From NCBI RefSeq assembly GCF_001417955.2, contig NZ_LKTM01000352.1, positions 1 to 33,855 of the forward strand: DNA of 33,855 bases, in the 5' to 3' direction. Below the pieces are notes generated by a model. The model was given only the letters and a program-made list of their open reading frames with translations, was not told the origin of the DNA and searched no databases. The number at the start of each line of letters is the position of its first letter. Position 1 is the stretch's first letter. This stretch comes from Mycobacterium gordonae. Lineage in GTDB: Bacteria; Actinomycetota; Actinomycetes; Mycobacteriales; Mycobacteriaceae. The translations under genes were made by a program, and so were the position numbers. This document shows positions 8,282 through 15,473 of the stretch, piece after piece.

Positions 8282-8298
8282 GTTCGCTCTCAGCGAAC
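8282..8298. promoter_or_regulatory. Perfect 7-bp inverted repeat in the nirB/hsp20 divergent region
   Basis: GTTCGCT (8282-8288) and AGCGAAC (8292-8298) flank a 3-base spacer. The repeat lies about 100 bases from both the nirB and hsp20 starts and just upstream of the candidate hsp20 -35. It is a good operator candidate, but it does not match the HspR (HAIR) consensus CTTGAGT-N7-ACTCAAG as I recall it. The binding protein is unknown. Confidence 0.45.
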
Positions 8299-8306
8299 GG
8301 CCAGGT

Positions 8307-8334
8307 GGAACTTTAGCGTAGGACGCTCATGTTT
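8307..8334 (+). promoter_or_regulatory. Candidate SigE/SigH-type promoter for hsp20
   Basis: GGAAC at 8307-8311 and GTTT at 8331-8334 resemble the -35 and -10 of mycobacterial ECF stress sigma factors (GGAAC, about 16-19 bases, GTT). The 19-base spacing is at the long end. A second small inverted repeat, AGCGT-AGG-ACGCT (8315-8327), lies between the two elements. Stress-sigma control of acr2 is known in M. tuberculosis, which supports the assignment. Confidence 0.45.
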
Positions 8335-8400
8335 AACCGGGTAGCCGACCAGCACAGCGTCGGACACAGCTAACTCACAACGAAGAGTAAGGAGTCATCC

Positions 8401-8838
8401 ATGAGCAATCTCGCCTTGTGGTCGCGTCCGGCGTGGGACACCGACCGGTGGCTGCGGGACTTTTTCGGTCCGGCTTCCGCCGACTGGGTCAAGCCCGCTA
8501 CCAGCGGTTTCAACCCGGCGGCCGAGATCCTGAAGGACGGGGATGACGCGGTAGTCCGGTTGGAGCTGCCGGGCGTCGACGTCGAGAAGGACGTCAACGT
8601 CGAGGTGGACAAGGGGCGCCTGGTCATCCATGGCGAACACCGCGACGAACACGCGGAAGAAGAGCACGGCCGCACCCTGCGGGAGATCCGGTACGGGTCG
8701 TTCCGCCGGTCGTTCCAGCTCCCGGCGCACGTCACCGGCGAGGCCATCTCGGCGTCGTACGACGCGGGCGTGCTGACCGTGCGGGTCACCGGCGCATACG
8801 CCGGGGCGCAGCCGCAGCGCATCGCCATCACCAAGTAG
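8401..8838 (+). CDS. hsp: Hsp20/alpha-crystallin family heat-shock protein (Acr2 type)
   Basis: A 145-residue small heat-shock protein and ATP-independent holdase that prevents aggregation of unfolding proteins. The alpha-crystallin domain spans about 40-130, with the EILKDGDDAVVRLELPGV opening and the AGVLTVRV signature near its end. A C-terminal RIAIT supplies the I-x-I motif that docks neighbouring dimers in oligomers. ATG 8401 follows AAGGAG at good spacing. Divergent from nirB; its upstream region has an ECF-type promoter candidate and inverted repeats. It ends in a strong hairpin shared with the next gene. By synteny it corresponds to Rv0251c (hsp/acr2). Confidence 0.93.
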   Translation: MSNLALWSRPAWDTDRWLRDFFGPASADWVKPATSGFNPAAEILKDGDDAVVRLELPGVDVEKDVNVEVDKGRLVIHGEHRDEHAEEEHGRTLREIRYGSFRRSFQLPAHVTGEAISASYDAGVLTVRVTGAYAGAQPQRIAITK

Positions 8839-8885
8839 GGCAGCGCGGCAGGCCCCCCGCGAGCGGGGGGCCTGTTCTGCCCTAC
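8835..8885. terminator. Extended bidirectional hairpin terminator containing both stop codons
   Basis: An inner 12-bp perfect stem, CAGGCCCCCCGC (8849-8860) with 8863-8874, is extended by an outer 9-bp perfect stem, GTAGGGCAG (8835-8843) with CTGCCCTAC (8877-8885), with a 5/2-base internal loop. The hsp20 TAG (8836-8838) and the convergent gene's TAG (8882-8884) both lie inside the outer stem. There is no long U tract, so it is a GC-rich mycobacterial-style terminator working for both genes. Confidence 0.75.
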
Positions 8886-9637
8886 TGCCAGCGGGCGAGC
8901 AGTTCGGTGGCCCGAGCTGACAGCGCGTACTGGAAGAACGGGCCGAAGCTGATCCGGGCGACCCCGAGCGGGCCGAACGAGGCCGGGGCATCCTGGTCCG
9001 GCACCGCGATCGCGTTGATCGGCAGTGGCAACTCAGTTGCCAAGCGCCGCAACGTCTCCGGGTCGTGACGCGCCACCGGGTACAGCACATCGGCGCCGGC
9101 CCGGGCCGCTTCGGACAGGCGCGCCACGGCCAGGTCGACCCGGCCCTCTGGGTCGCCTTCCTGGCGCAGGAACACATCGGTGCGTGCGTTGATCACCACG
9201 TGCACCCCGGCCGCATCGGCGGCCGCCCGCAGGGCTCCCACCAACTCCGCGTGCTCGCCGGAGGACCGCAGCCGGCCGCCTTCGGAGTGCACGGTGTCTT
9301 CGATGTTGAGTCCCACGGCGCCGGCCTCCAGCAGGCCCTCGATCAGCCGCGGCGCCGGTAGCCCGTAGCCGGACTCGATGTCGACCGAGACCGGCAGGTC
9401 GACGGCCGCGGTGATCTGCGCGACGCGGGCCAGCACGTCGTCGAACGACATGCCCTCGCCGTCGGGTTTGCCGATCGAGTCCGCCAGCGGGTGACTGCCC
9501 ACCGTCAGCGCCGCAAATCCGGCCTGCGTGGCCAGATTCGCCGACCAGGCATCCCACACCGTCGGCAGCACCACCGGATTGCCCGGTTGATGGAGTTGCA
9601 GCAGCACGCGGGCCTGTTCGGCGGGTTCCTGCGGCAT
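8882..9637 (-). CDS. PEP mutase/isocitrate lyase superfamily protein
   Basis: A predicted cytoplasmic TIM-barrel enzyme of 251 residues in the PEP mutase/isocitrate lyase superfamily. These enzymes make or break C-C or P-C bonds next to carboxylates using Mg2+. Visible features are LPTVWDAWSANLATQAGF at the N-terminus, the Mg2+-site strand SVDIESGYG, GLNIEDTV, and VINARTDVFL. The KKCGH catalytic motif of true isocitrate lyase is absent, so it is not a glyoxylate-cycle enzyme; the substrate is unknown. ATG 9637 is chosen because upstream in-frame codons run antisense through the neighbouring gene. It converges on hsp20 and diverges from the sdh operon. I do not recall it at this place in M. 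tuberculosis, so it may be a lineage-specific insertion. Confidence 0.85.
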   Translation of the reverse strand: MPQEPAEQARVLLQLHQPGNPVVLPTVWDAWSANLATQAGFAALTVGSHPLADSIGKPDGEGMSFDDVLARVAQITAAVDLPVSVDIESGYGLPAPRLIEGLLEAGAVGLNIEDTVHSEGGRLRSSGEHAELVGALRAAADAAGVHVVINARTDVFLRQEGDPEGRVDLAVARLSEAARAGADVLYPVARHDPETLRRLATELPLPINAIAVPDQDAPASFGPLGVARISFGPFFQYALSARATELLARWQ

Positions 9638-9701
9638 GGGCACAAAGTCACTTTCTTGGCGGCGGGACCCAAGTTGGCCGGTGTCCGGCTCCGACAGCGG
9701 A

Positions 9702-9707
9702 TAGTAT
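9702..9707 (+). promoter_or_regulatory. Candidate -10 element of the sdh1 operon
   Basis: TAGTAT at 9702-9707 fits the mycobacterial TANNNT -10 pattern about 50 bases before the TTG start of the first gene. No good -35 at standard spacing is visible, which is common in mycobacteria. Confidence 0.35.
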
Positions 9708-9755
9708 CGACTGGCGTACTGTGATCCGTAACACCTTCGGCCCGGGGAGCATCGA

Positions 9756-10052
9756 TTGTCCACTGCCACTGAACTCACCGAACTGCACGACCTGATGCGG
9801 GGACTGCGGCGGTGTGTGACCTCGCTGAAGTCGCGGTACGGAGACAATCCGGCGACGCGCCGCATCGTCATCGACGCCGAGCGAATCCTCACTGACATCG
9901 AGCTACTCGACAACGATGTCGCTGAACTGGACCTCACCCGGGCCACCGTCTACCAATCCGGCGAGAAGATCGCGATCCCGGACACCCAGTACGACACCGA
10001 CTTCTGGCGCGATGTCGACGATGAGGGTGTCGGGGGTCACAGCAGGTATTGA
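9756..10052 (+). CDS. Conserved mycobacterial hypothetical protein, first gene of the Sdh1 cluster
   Basis: A 98-residue, mostly helical, acidic soluble protein opening MSTATELTELHDLMRGLRRC, with a conserved NPATRRIVIDAERILTDIELLDND core and a GEKIAIPDTQYDTDFW tail. I recognise no catalytic motif, membrane segment or signal peptide. The start is TTG 9756 with GGGGAG at 9744-9749; the reading begins there by comparison with the family (Rv0250c). It lies 93 bases upstream of sdhC on the same strand and is constantly linked to the Sdh1 genes in mycobacteria as I recall, so a role in complex assembly or regulation is possible but unproven. Confidence 0.85.
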   Translation: MSTATELTELHDLMRGLRRCVTSLKSRYGDNPATRRIVIDAERILTDIELLDNDVAELDLTRATVYQSGEKIAIPDTQYDTDFWRDVDDEGVGGHSRY

Positions 10053-10105
10053 CCGACGCCTGACTGAGAAGCCCGACTAAGGAGCGGGCGTTCATTCTGT
10101 GTACC

Positions 10106-10129
10106 CTTCGAGCTACAGCCCGTTCGAAG
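10106..10129. promoter_or_regulatory. Inverted repeat upstream of sdhC
   Basis: CTTCGA (10106-10111) and TCGAAG (10124-10129) are perfect 6-bp arms with a 12-base spacer, just before the GAGGAA ribosome-binding region of sdhC. It could be an operator or a leader hairpin that sets translation of the membrane subunit relative to the first gene. Confidence 0.3.
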
Positions 10130-10145
10130 AGGAACAACACATTAG

Positions 10146-10973
10146 ATGAGCGCACCAACGGCGAGCCGTTCTGAGTCCGGCGTCTTTTCAGCTACCCGAG
10201 CCCAAATCGGGCGCAAAACGCTTCGCACCGACAGGTGGTGGCTGCAGCCCCTGAGGATCAACCTGGGCTTCGCCGCTTTCGTCATCTACGCGACGGTGCG
10301 CGCGTTCCAGCAGGACTACTTCTTCGTCCCCAAGTACCACTACCTGACGCCGTTCTACTCGCCGTGCGTCAGCAAGGCTTGCGGTGAGGCCAGCGAATTC
10401 TGGCCGCAGATCCTGCCGGATGTGTGGTGGTTGCCCTACGCGGCGTTGACGCTGCCGTTCCTGCTGTTGTTCCGGTTGACCTGCTACTACTACCGCGGCG
10501 CCTACTACCGCACGGTGTGGCAGTCGCCGACGGCATGCGCGGTGGCCGAGCCGCGCGTCCACTACACCGGTGAGACGAAGTTCCCGCTGATCATCCAGAA
10601 CACCCACCGGTACTTCTTCTACATCGCCGGCATCATCTCGGTGATCAACACCTGGGACGCCATCGCCGCCTTCCACTCCGAAGACGGCCCGGGCGGATTC
10701 GGGTTCGGTTTGGGCAATCTCGTCCTGCTCGGCAACGTCATCATGCTGTGGACCTACACGCTGTCCTGCCACTCCTGCCGGCACGTCACCGGTGGCCGTC
10801 TCAAGCACTTCTCCAAACACCCTGTGCGGTACTGGATCTGGACCCAGGTCAGCAAGATCAACGAGCGGCACAAGATGTACGCCTGGATCACCCTCGGGAC
10901 GTTGATGTTCACCGACTTCTACATCTTGCTGGTGTCCAGCGGCACCATCTCCGACCTGAGATTCATTGGCTGA
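10146..10973 (+). CDS. sdhC: Succinate dehydrogenase Sdh1 membrane subunit (SdhC)
   Basis: A 275-residue membrane anchor of the type F succinate dehydrogenase; it carries electrons from SdhAB to quinone. About five hydrophobic segments are visible (near 40-55, 93-112, 152-172, 188-207 and 247-265). It has an unusual Cys/His set for an Sdh anchor: C74 and C79 (SPCVSKAC), then C208, H209, C211 and H213 in the SCHSCRHV motif at a membrane border. The cryo-EM structure of M. smegmatis Sdh1 showed a membrane-embedded Rieske-type [2Fe-2S] cluster in this subunit, so some of these residues are likely ligands; which ones cannot be fixed here. ATG 10146 follows GAGGAA. It is co-oriented with sdhA and sdhB. 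Orthologue: Rv0249c. Confidence 0.92.
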   Translation: MSAPTASRSESGVFSATRAQIGRKTLRTDRWWLQPLRINLGFAAFVIYATVRAFQQDYFFVPKYHYLTPFYSPCVSKACGEASEFWPQILPDVWWLPYAALTLPFLLLFRLTCYYYRGAYYRTVWQSPTACAVAEPRVHYTGETKFPLIIQNTHRYFFYIAGIISVINTWDAIAAFHSEDGPGGFGFGLGNLVLLGNVIMLWTYTLSCHSCRHVTGGRLKHFSKHPVRYWIWTQVSKINERHKMYAWITLGTLMFTDFYILLVSSGTISDLRFIG

Positions 10974-11025
10974 TCAGCCCTTCAGCCACATTGCGAACGA
11001 AATTCCATAATTTGAGCGAGGTTTC

Positions 11026-12951
11026 ATGGTTGAGGTCGAAAGGCACGCCTACGACGTAGTCGTAATCGGTGCCGGCGGCGCAGGCTTACGCGCGGTCATC
11101 GAAGCGCGCGAACGCGGCCTGAAGGTCGCGGTGGTGACCAAGTCCCTGTTCGGCAAGGCCCACACGGTGATGGCCGAGGGTGGCTGCGCGGCATCCATGG
11201 GCAATGCCAACCCGAAAGACAACTGGCAGACCCACTTCGGTGACACCATGCGGGGCGGCAAGTTCCTCAACAACTGGCGGATGGCCGAGTTGCACGCCAA
11301 GGAGGCACCGGACCGCGTCTGGGAGCTGGAGACCTACGGCGCGCTGTTCGACCGCACCAAGGATGGCCGGATCAGCCAGCGCAACTTCGGTGGACACACC
11401 TACCCGCGGTTGGCCCACGTCGGTGACCGCACCGGCCTGGAGCTGATCCGCACCATGCAGCAGAAGATCGTCTCGCTGCAGCAGGAGGACTTCGCAGAAT
11501 TCGGCGACTACGAAGCCCGGATCCGGGTGTTCGCCGAATGCACGGTCACCGAGCTGCTCAAAGACGGTGACGCGATCGCCGGGGCCTTCGGCTACTGGCG
11601 GGAGAGCGGCAACTTCGTGCTGTTCGAGGCGCCGGCCGTCGTGCTGGCCACCGGCGGCATCGGCAAGTCGTTCAAGGTCACCTCCAACTCCTGGGAGTAC
11701 ACCGGCGACGGGCACGCGCTGGCCCTGCGGGCCGGCGCCACCTTGATCAACATGGAGTTCGTCCAGTTCCACCCGACCGGCATGGTCTGGCCGCCGAGTG
11801 TGAAGGGCATCCTGGTCACCGAGGGTGTGCGTGGAGACGGCGGCGTGCTCAAGAACTCCGAGAACGAACGTTTTATGTTCGGCTACATCCCGCCGGTCTT
11901 CAAAGGGCAGTACGCCGAAGACGAGCAGGAGGCCGACCAGTGGCTCAAGGACAACGACTCGGCCCGTCGCACCCCGGACCTGCTGCCGCGTGACGAGGTA
12001 GCGCGCGCGATCAACTCGGAGGTAAAGGCCGGCCGCGGCACCCCGCACGGCGGGGTCTACCTGGACATCGCGTCCCGGCTGACCCCGGCGGAGATCAAGC
12101 GCCGGCTGCCGTCGATGTACCACCAGTTCATGGAACTGGCCGAGGTCGACATCACCAAGGAGCCGATGGAGGTCGGCCCCACCTGTCACTACGTGATGGG
12201 TGGTGTCGAGGTCGACGCCGACACCGGCGCGGCCAAGGTGCCGGGCCTGTTCGCCGCGGGTGAGTGCTCCGGCGGCATGCACGGCTCCAACCGGCTCGGC
12301 GGCAACTCGCTGTCCGACCTGCTGGTGTTCGGCCGGCGCGCCGGGCTGGGAGCCGCCGACTACGTGCGGGCCCTGAGCAGCCGTCCGACGGTCTCCGAGA
12401 AGGCCCTCAACGACGCAGAGCAGTTCGCCCTCAAGCCGTTCACCGGCCCGACCGACGGCTCGGCGCCGGAGAATCCCTATGCGCTGCAGATGGATCTGCA
12501 GCACGTGATGAACGACCTGGTCGGCATCATCCGCAAAGAGGAAGAGATCACCCGGGCGCTCAAGCTGCTCAAGGAGCTCTGGTCGCGCTACCAGAACGTC
12601 CAGGTCGAAGGCGGACGCCAGTACAACCCGGGCTGGAATCTGGCAATCGACCTGCGCAACATGCTGATGGTCAGCGAATGCATCGCCAAGGCGGCGCTCA
12701 CCCGCACCGAGAGCCGCGGCGGGCACACCCGCGACGACCACCCGAGCATGGACTCCAGCTGGCGCAACACGCTGCTGGTGTGCACGGAAGCCTCCCAGGA
12801 TGAGGCCGAGACCACCGGCGACCACATCACCATCACCCGCCAGGAGCAGGTCCCGATGCGGGCCGACTTGCTGGAGCTCTTCAAGATCTCCGAATTGGAG
12901 AAGTACTACACCAACGAAGAGCTGGCCGAGCACCCGGAACGGAGAGCGTAA
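11026..12951 (+). CDS. sdhA: Succinate dehydrogenase Sdh1 flavoprotein subunit (SdhA)
   Basis: The 641-residue flavoprotein that oxidises succinate to fumarate. The FAD-binding motif VVVIGAGGAGLRA is at about 11-23. H46 in KAHTVMAEGG is the expected covalent FAD attachment site. Substrate-site motifs follow: FVQFHPTGM, VTEGVRGDGG, CHYVMGG and GSNRLGGNSLSDLLVFGRRAG. The C-terminal helical domain (about 480-600) includes the ESRGGHTRDD segment typical of SdhA. ATG 11026 follows GAGCGAGG and lies 52 bases after sdhC. Its TAA overlaps the sdhB ATG by one base, so the two subunits are translationally coupled. Length and residues indicate an active enzyme. Orthologue: Rv0248c. Confidence 0.96.
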   Translation: MVEVERHAYDVVVIGAGGAGLRAVIEARERGLKVAVVTKSLFGKAHTVMAEGGCAASMGNANPKDNWQTHFGDTMRGGKFLNNWRMAELHAKEAPDRVWELETYGALFDRTKDGRISQRNFGGHTYPRLAHVGDRTGLELIRTMQQKIVSLQQEDFAEFGDYEARIRVFAECTVTELLKDGDAIAGAFGYWRESGNFVLFEAPAVVLATGGIGKSFKVTSNSWEYTGDGHALALRAGATLINMEFVQFHPTGMVWPPSVKGILVTEGVRGDGGVLKNSENERFMFGYIPPVFKGQYAEDEQEADQWLKDNDSARRTPDLLPRDEVARAINSEVKAGRGTPHGGVYLDIASRLTPAEIKRRLPSMYHQFMELAEVDITKEPMEVGPTCHYVMGGVEVDADTGAAKVPGLFAAGECSGGMHGSNRLGGNSLSDLLVFGRRAGLGAADYVRALSSRPTVSEKALNDAEQFALKPFTGPTDGSAPENPYALQMDLQHVMNDLVGIIRKEEEITRALKLLKELWSRYQNVQVEGGRQYNPGWNLAIDLRNMLMVSECIAKAALTRTESRGGHTRDDHPSMDSSWRNTLLVCTEASQDEAETTGDHITITRQEQVPMRADLLELFKISELEKYYTNEELAEHPERRA

Positions 12952-13697
12952 TGGCTTACAACGCGAGCATGCGGGTCTGGCGCGGCGACGAAAGTGGCGG
13001 CGGGCTCCAAGAATTCACCGTCGAGGTCAACGAGGGTGAGGTCGTCCTCGACGTCATCCACCGCCTGCAGCAGACGCAGACGCCCGACCTGGCGGTGCGC
13101 TGGAACTGCAAGGCGGGCAAGTGCGGGTCGTGTTCGGCGGAGATCAACGGCAAGCCGCGCCTGATGTGCATGACACGGATGTCGACATTCGAGGAGAACG
13201 AGGTCGTCACCGTCACCCCGATCCGGACCTTCCCGGTGATCCGCGACCTGGTGACCGATGTGTCGTTCAACTACGAAAAGGCGCGCGAGATCCCGTCGTT
13301 CACTCCGCCCAAGGAACTGCAGCCGGGCGAGTACCGGATGGCGCAGGTCGACGTTCAGCGCTCGCAGGAATTCCGCAAGTGCATCGAGTGCTTCCTGTGC
13401 CAGAACGTCTGTCACGTCATCCGTGACCACGACGAGAACAAAGAGGCGTTCGCCGGCCCGCGCTTCCTGATGCGGATTGCCGAGCTCGACATGCACCCGC
13501 TGGACACGGTGGACCGGCAGAAGCAGGCCCAGGAAGAGCACGGGCTGGGCTACTGCAACATCACCAAGTGCTGCACCGAGGTCTGCCCCGAGCACATCAA
13601 GATCACCGACAACGCGCTGATCCCGATGAAAGAGCGGGTCGCCGACCGCAAGTACGACCCGGTCGTCTGGCTGGGTAACAAGCTGTTCAGGCGTTAA
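12951..13697 (+). CDS. sdhB: Succinate dehydrogenase Sdh1 iron-sulfur subunit (SdhB)
   Basis: The 248-residue electron-transfer subunit linking the SdhA flavin to SdhC. The N-terminal ferredoxin-like domain carries the [2Fe-2S] ligands C53, C58, C61 and C73. The C-terminal domain carries two further cysteine groups, CIECFLCQNVC (144-154) and CNITKCCTEVCPEH (202-215), for the remaining [4Fe-4S] and [3Fe-4S]-type clusters. ATG 12951 shares its A with the sdhA TAA. A short conserved-looking ORF follows 28 bases after the stop. Orthologue: Rv0247c. Confidence 0.96.
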   Translation: MAYNASMRVWRGDESGGGLQEFTVEVNEGEVVLDVIHRLQQTQTPDLAVRWNCKAGKCGSCSAEINGKPRLMCMTRMSTFEENEVVTVTPIRTFPVIRDLVTDVSFNYEKAREIPSFTPPKELQPGEYRMAQVDVQRSQEFRKCIECFLCQNVCHVIRDHDENKEAFAGPRFLMRIAELDMHPLDTVDRQKQAQEEHGLGYCNITKCCTEVCPEHIKITDNALIPMKERVADRKYDPVVWLGNKLFRR

Positions 13698-13725
13698 CCG
13701 CCGCCGCACCGGGTATCCGGTCGGC

Positions 13726-13881
13726 ATGCGAGGAACGACCAGCGACAACGAGATTCGAACGGCGATTCGGGAGTTGTCCGTCCGCGCCGAGCTGGCGCAC
13801 AAAGAAGGACGGCACGACGACGCGAGCGAGATCGAGCAACGGATCGACGGGTACCGGAGAGAACTGAGCCAACGGCCCTAG
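13726..13881 (+). CDS. Small charged helical protein downstream of sdhB
   Basis: An ORF of 51 codons starting MRGTTSDNEIRTAIRELSVR and ending ELSQRP. It is rich in Glu, Arg and Asp with regularly spaced Ile/Leu/Ala, predicting one or two amphipathic helices, and has no membrane segment or cysteine. Codon third positions are GC-biased as in neighbouring genes. It starts 28 bases after sdhB, has only a weak ribosome-binding site, and ends 12 bases before the convergent flavin reductase. I do not recognise a named family. It may be a real small member of the sdh operon. Confidence 0.6.
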   Translation: MRGTTSDNEIRTAIRELSVRAELAHKEGRHDDASEIEQRIDGYRRELSQRP

Positions 13882-13893
13882 CCGCCCTCGGCC

Positions 13894-14382
13894 TCAGACG
13901 CCGAGGCGGCGAAAAACGCTGCGGTGGAACACGATCGGGGCCACCTCGGCGTCGACGGTGACCTCATTGACACGCAGCACCACGATAGTGTGGTCGCCGG
14001 CCGGAATGAGTTGCTCGATCGCACTTTCCAACCACAACGCCGTGCCCCTGATGAAAACCGCTCCCGAGTCGCGCGATTCCGTTTCCAGTCCGGCGAACCG
14101 GTCACCGGTCTTGGCGGCCAGGGTGCGGGCCGCCGCATCGTGGGACTCACCGAGCACGCTGATGCCCAGCATCGGCGCGCCCTTGAGCTTGGGCCAGGTC
14201 GTAGACGTGTTCTGCACGCAGAACGACACCAGCGGCGGCTCCAGCGACACCGGCACGAATGTGCTGGCCGCCAGGCCTTCCCGCACTCCGTTCACCTCGG
14301 CGGCAATGGCGATCACCCCGGACGGAAAGTGGCCGAAAGCCTCACGCAGTGACGTCGGCGTCAGCTTGTTATTCGCACTCAC
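13894..14382 (-). CDS. Flavin reductase family protein
   Basis: A 162-residue FMN-binding split-barrel protein of the flavin reductase-like family, which supplies reduced flavin to a partner oxygenase or acts as an oxidoreductase itself. The N-terminus LREAFGHFPSGVIAIAA and the motif VREGLAASTFVPVSLEPPLVSFCV are typical, followed by STTWPKLKGAPMLGISVLGE and a late GDHTIVVLRV strand. The start is GTG 14382, with GAGGAG about 15 bases upstream; an out-of-frame ATG lies between. It begins six bases after the 2OG/Fe(II) oxygenase stop, so the two form an operon. By synteny it resembles Rv0245. Substrate unknown. Confidence 0.88.
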   Translation of the reverse strand: MSANNKLTPTSLREAFGHFPSGVIAIAAEVNGVREGLAASTFVPVSLEPPLVSFCVQNTSTTWPKLKGAPMLGISVLGESHDAAARTLAAKTGDRFAGLETESRDSGAVFIRGTALWLESAIEQLIPAGDHTIVVLRVNEVTVDAEVAPIVFHRSVFRRLGV

Positions 14383-14388
14383 CGGACT

Positions 14389-15429
14389 TCATTCGCTCCT
14401 CGAGCCGAGAACGGGATTCTCGCTTTCGAGCCTACCGGGCGCGTATCCATGGGCAGCAGCCACATCGGGGTGCGCGCGCACCCTGCTCTTCCAGGCGTTG
14501 CGGCCGTAAACGGAGTGGATCGGGTCGGCCGGGTCCGGCGCCCGCCGCGCCTGCGCGGCCAGGTCGGCGGGCAGCGACAGCAGAGGCAGCTGCGCATCCA
14601 GCGCGGGGTTGAAGAAGTACGGCACCGAGATGCGATCGGCGGTGGCGCCGGCCAGGTCCACCCGGTGCTCGGTCGCCCGCAGGTAACCCCCGGTGGCGAG
14701 TTCGAGCAACTCGCCGATATTGACGACGAACGCCCCGTCGAGCGGCGCGACGTCGACCCAGCGCTCGCCTCGTCGCACCTGCAGGCCCCGGCTACCCGGC
14801 TCGGTCAACAGCAGGGTGAGCACCCCGGAGTCTTTGTGGGGGCCGACACCCTGCCGGGACTCGGCACGGCGCGGGTACCGAATGATCTTGATCAGCGTCG
14901 CGGGGCGCTCTGCGAAGGCCGCGTCGAAGACCTCCGGCGGGCTGCCGAGCGAGGCCGCCCAATGCCGCAGCAGGGTGCGCGACACCTGCGACATCGCGGC
15001 ATCCCACTCGGCGATGAGGCCAGGCAGTTCCGGCATCGCGGCCGGCCACTGGTTGGGACCCTGCAACCACAGATACTCGGGCCGGCCGGGCCCACCGATG
15101 GACGGGCGCTCGGTGCCGATGTCGATCTGCTCGCGCCAGTCGACTTCACCCCTGGTCAACTCCCCACCCAACCTGGTGTAGCCGCGAAAGTGCGGACTGC
15201 GCACCATCGCGATCGCGTCCTTGTCCGCATCCGGCAGCGCAAAGAGTCGCCGCGCGGCGTCGAGCACCCTGGCCACCAGCGTGGCGGGTACGCCGTGGCC
15301 GACCAGATAGAAGAAGCCCACCTCGTGGGCGGCCCGCCGCAGACCGTGGCGCAGTTGGCCGGAATCGGCGCCCAGATCCACTATCGGAAGGGCCGTGACG
15401 CTCCCCACATTTATCATCTGCTCCATCAT
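14389..15429 (-). CDS. 2-oxoglutarate/Fe(II)-dependent oxygenase, isopenicillin N synthase-like
   Basis: A 346-residue cytoplasmic oxygenase of the isopenicillin N synthase/2OG-Fe(II) superfamily. The N-terminal DIOX_N part has LPIVDLG and VGFFYLVGHGV. The catalytic jelly-roll holds the iron triad H198, D200 (GPHKDSG) and H255 (TEHRV), plus R266-x-S268 (DRISVPYFFNP), which would bind the 2-oxoglutarate carboxylate. The set is complete, so an active enzyme is expected; the substrate is unknown. ATG 15429 is the likeliest start, although ATG 15426 or 15417 are possible and none has a strong ribosome-binding site; a TTG at 15462 is unlikely. It is followed six bases later by a flavin reductase and is divergent from fadE5. 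Confidence 0.85.
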   Translation of the reverse strand: MMEQMINVGSVTALPIVDLGADSGQLRHGLRRAAHEVGFFYLVGHGVPATLVARVLDAARRLFALPDADKDAIAMVRSPHFRGYTRLGGELTRGEVDWREQIDIGTERPSIGGPGRPEYLWLQGPNQWPAAMPELPGLIAEWDAAMSQVSRTLLRHWAASLGSPPEVFDAAFAERPATLIKIIRYPRRAESRQGVGPHKDSGVLTLLLTEPGSRGLQVRRGERWVDVAPLDGAFVVNIGELLELATGGYLRATEHRVDLAGATADRISVPYFFNPALDAQLPLLSLPADLAAQARRAPDPADPIHSVYGRNAWKSRVRAHPDVAAAHGYAPGRLESENPVLGSRSE

Positions 15430-15473
15430 TGCCGCAGGTGAGCAGGCGTGCCAGGGCTGCAATCAGCAGTATC

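Noticed and set aside
8186..8400. GlnR or HspR box in the nirB/hsp20 spacer.
   Set aside because: GTGAC-like pieces are present, but none has the spacing of a GlnR site as I know it, and no CTTGAGT-N7-ACTCAAG pattern is visible.
9638..9946. N-terminal extension of the PEP mutase-like gene.
   Set aside because: The extra 103 residues are Ser/Arg-rich, antisense to the first sdh-cluster gene, and outside the family domain.
11086..12933. Very long open frame antisense to sdhA (over 600 codons).
   Set aside because: High GC keeps the antisense frame open; its translation is low-complexity Leu/Val/Gly/Arg-rich with no family features, while sdhA on the other strand is unmistakable.
15430..15462. 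TTG 15462 as the oxygenase start.
   Set aside because: Adds an unrelated 11-residue leader with no ribosome-binding site; the tandem ATGs at 15429 and 15426 are more plausible.
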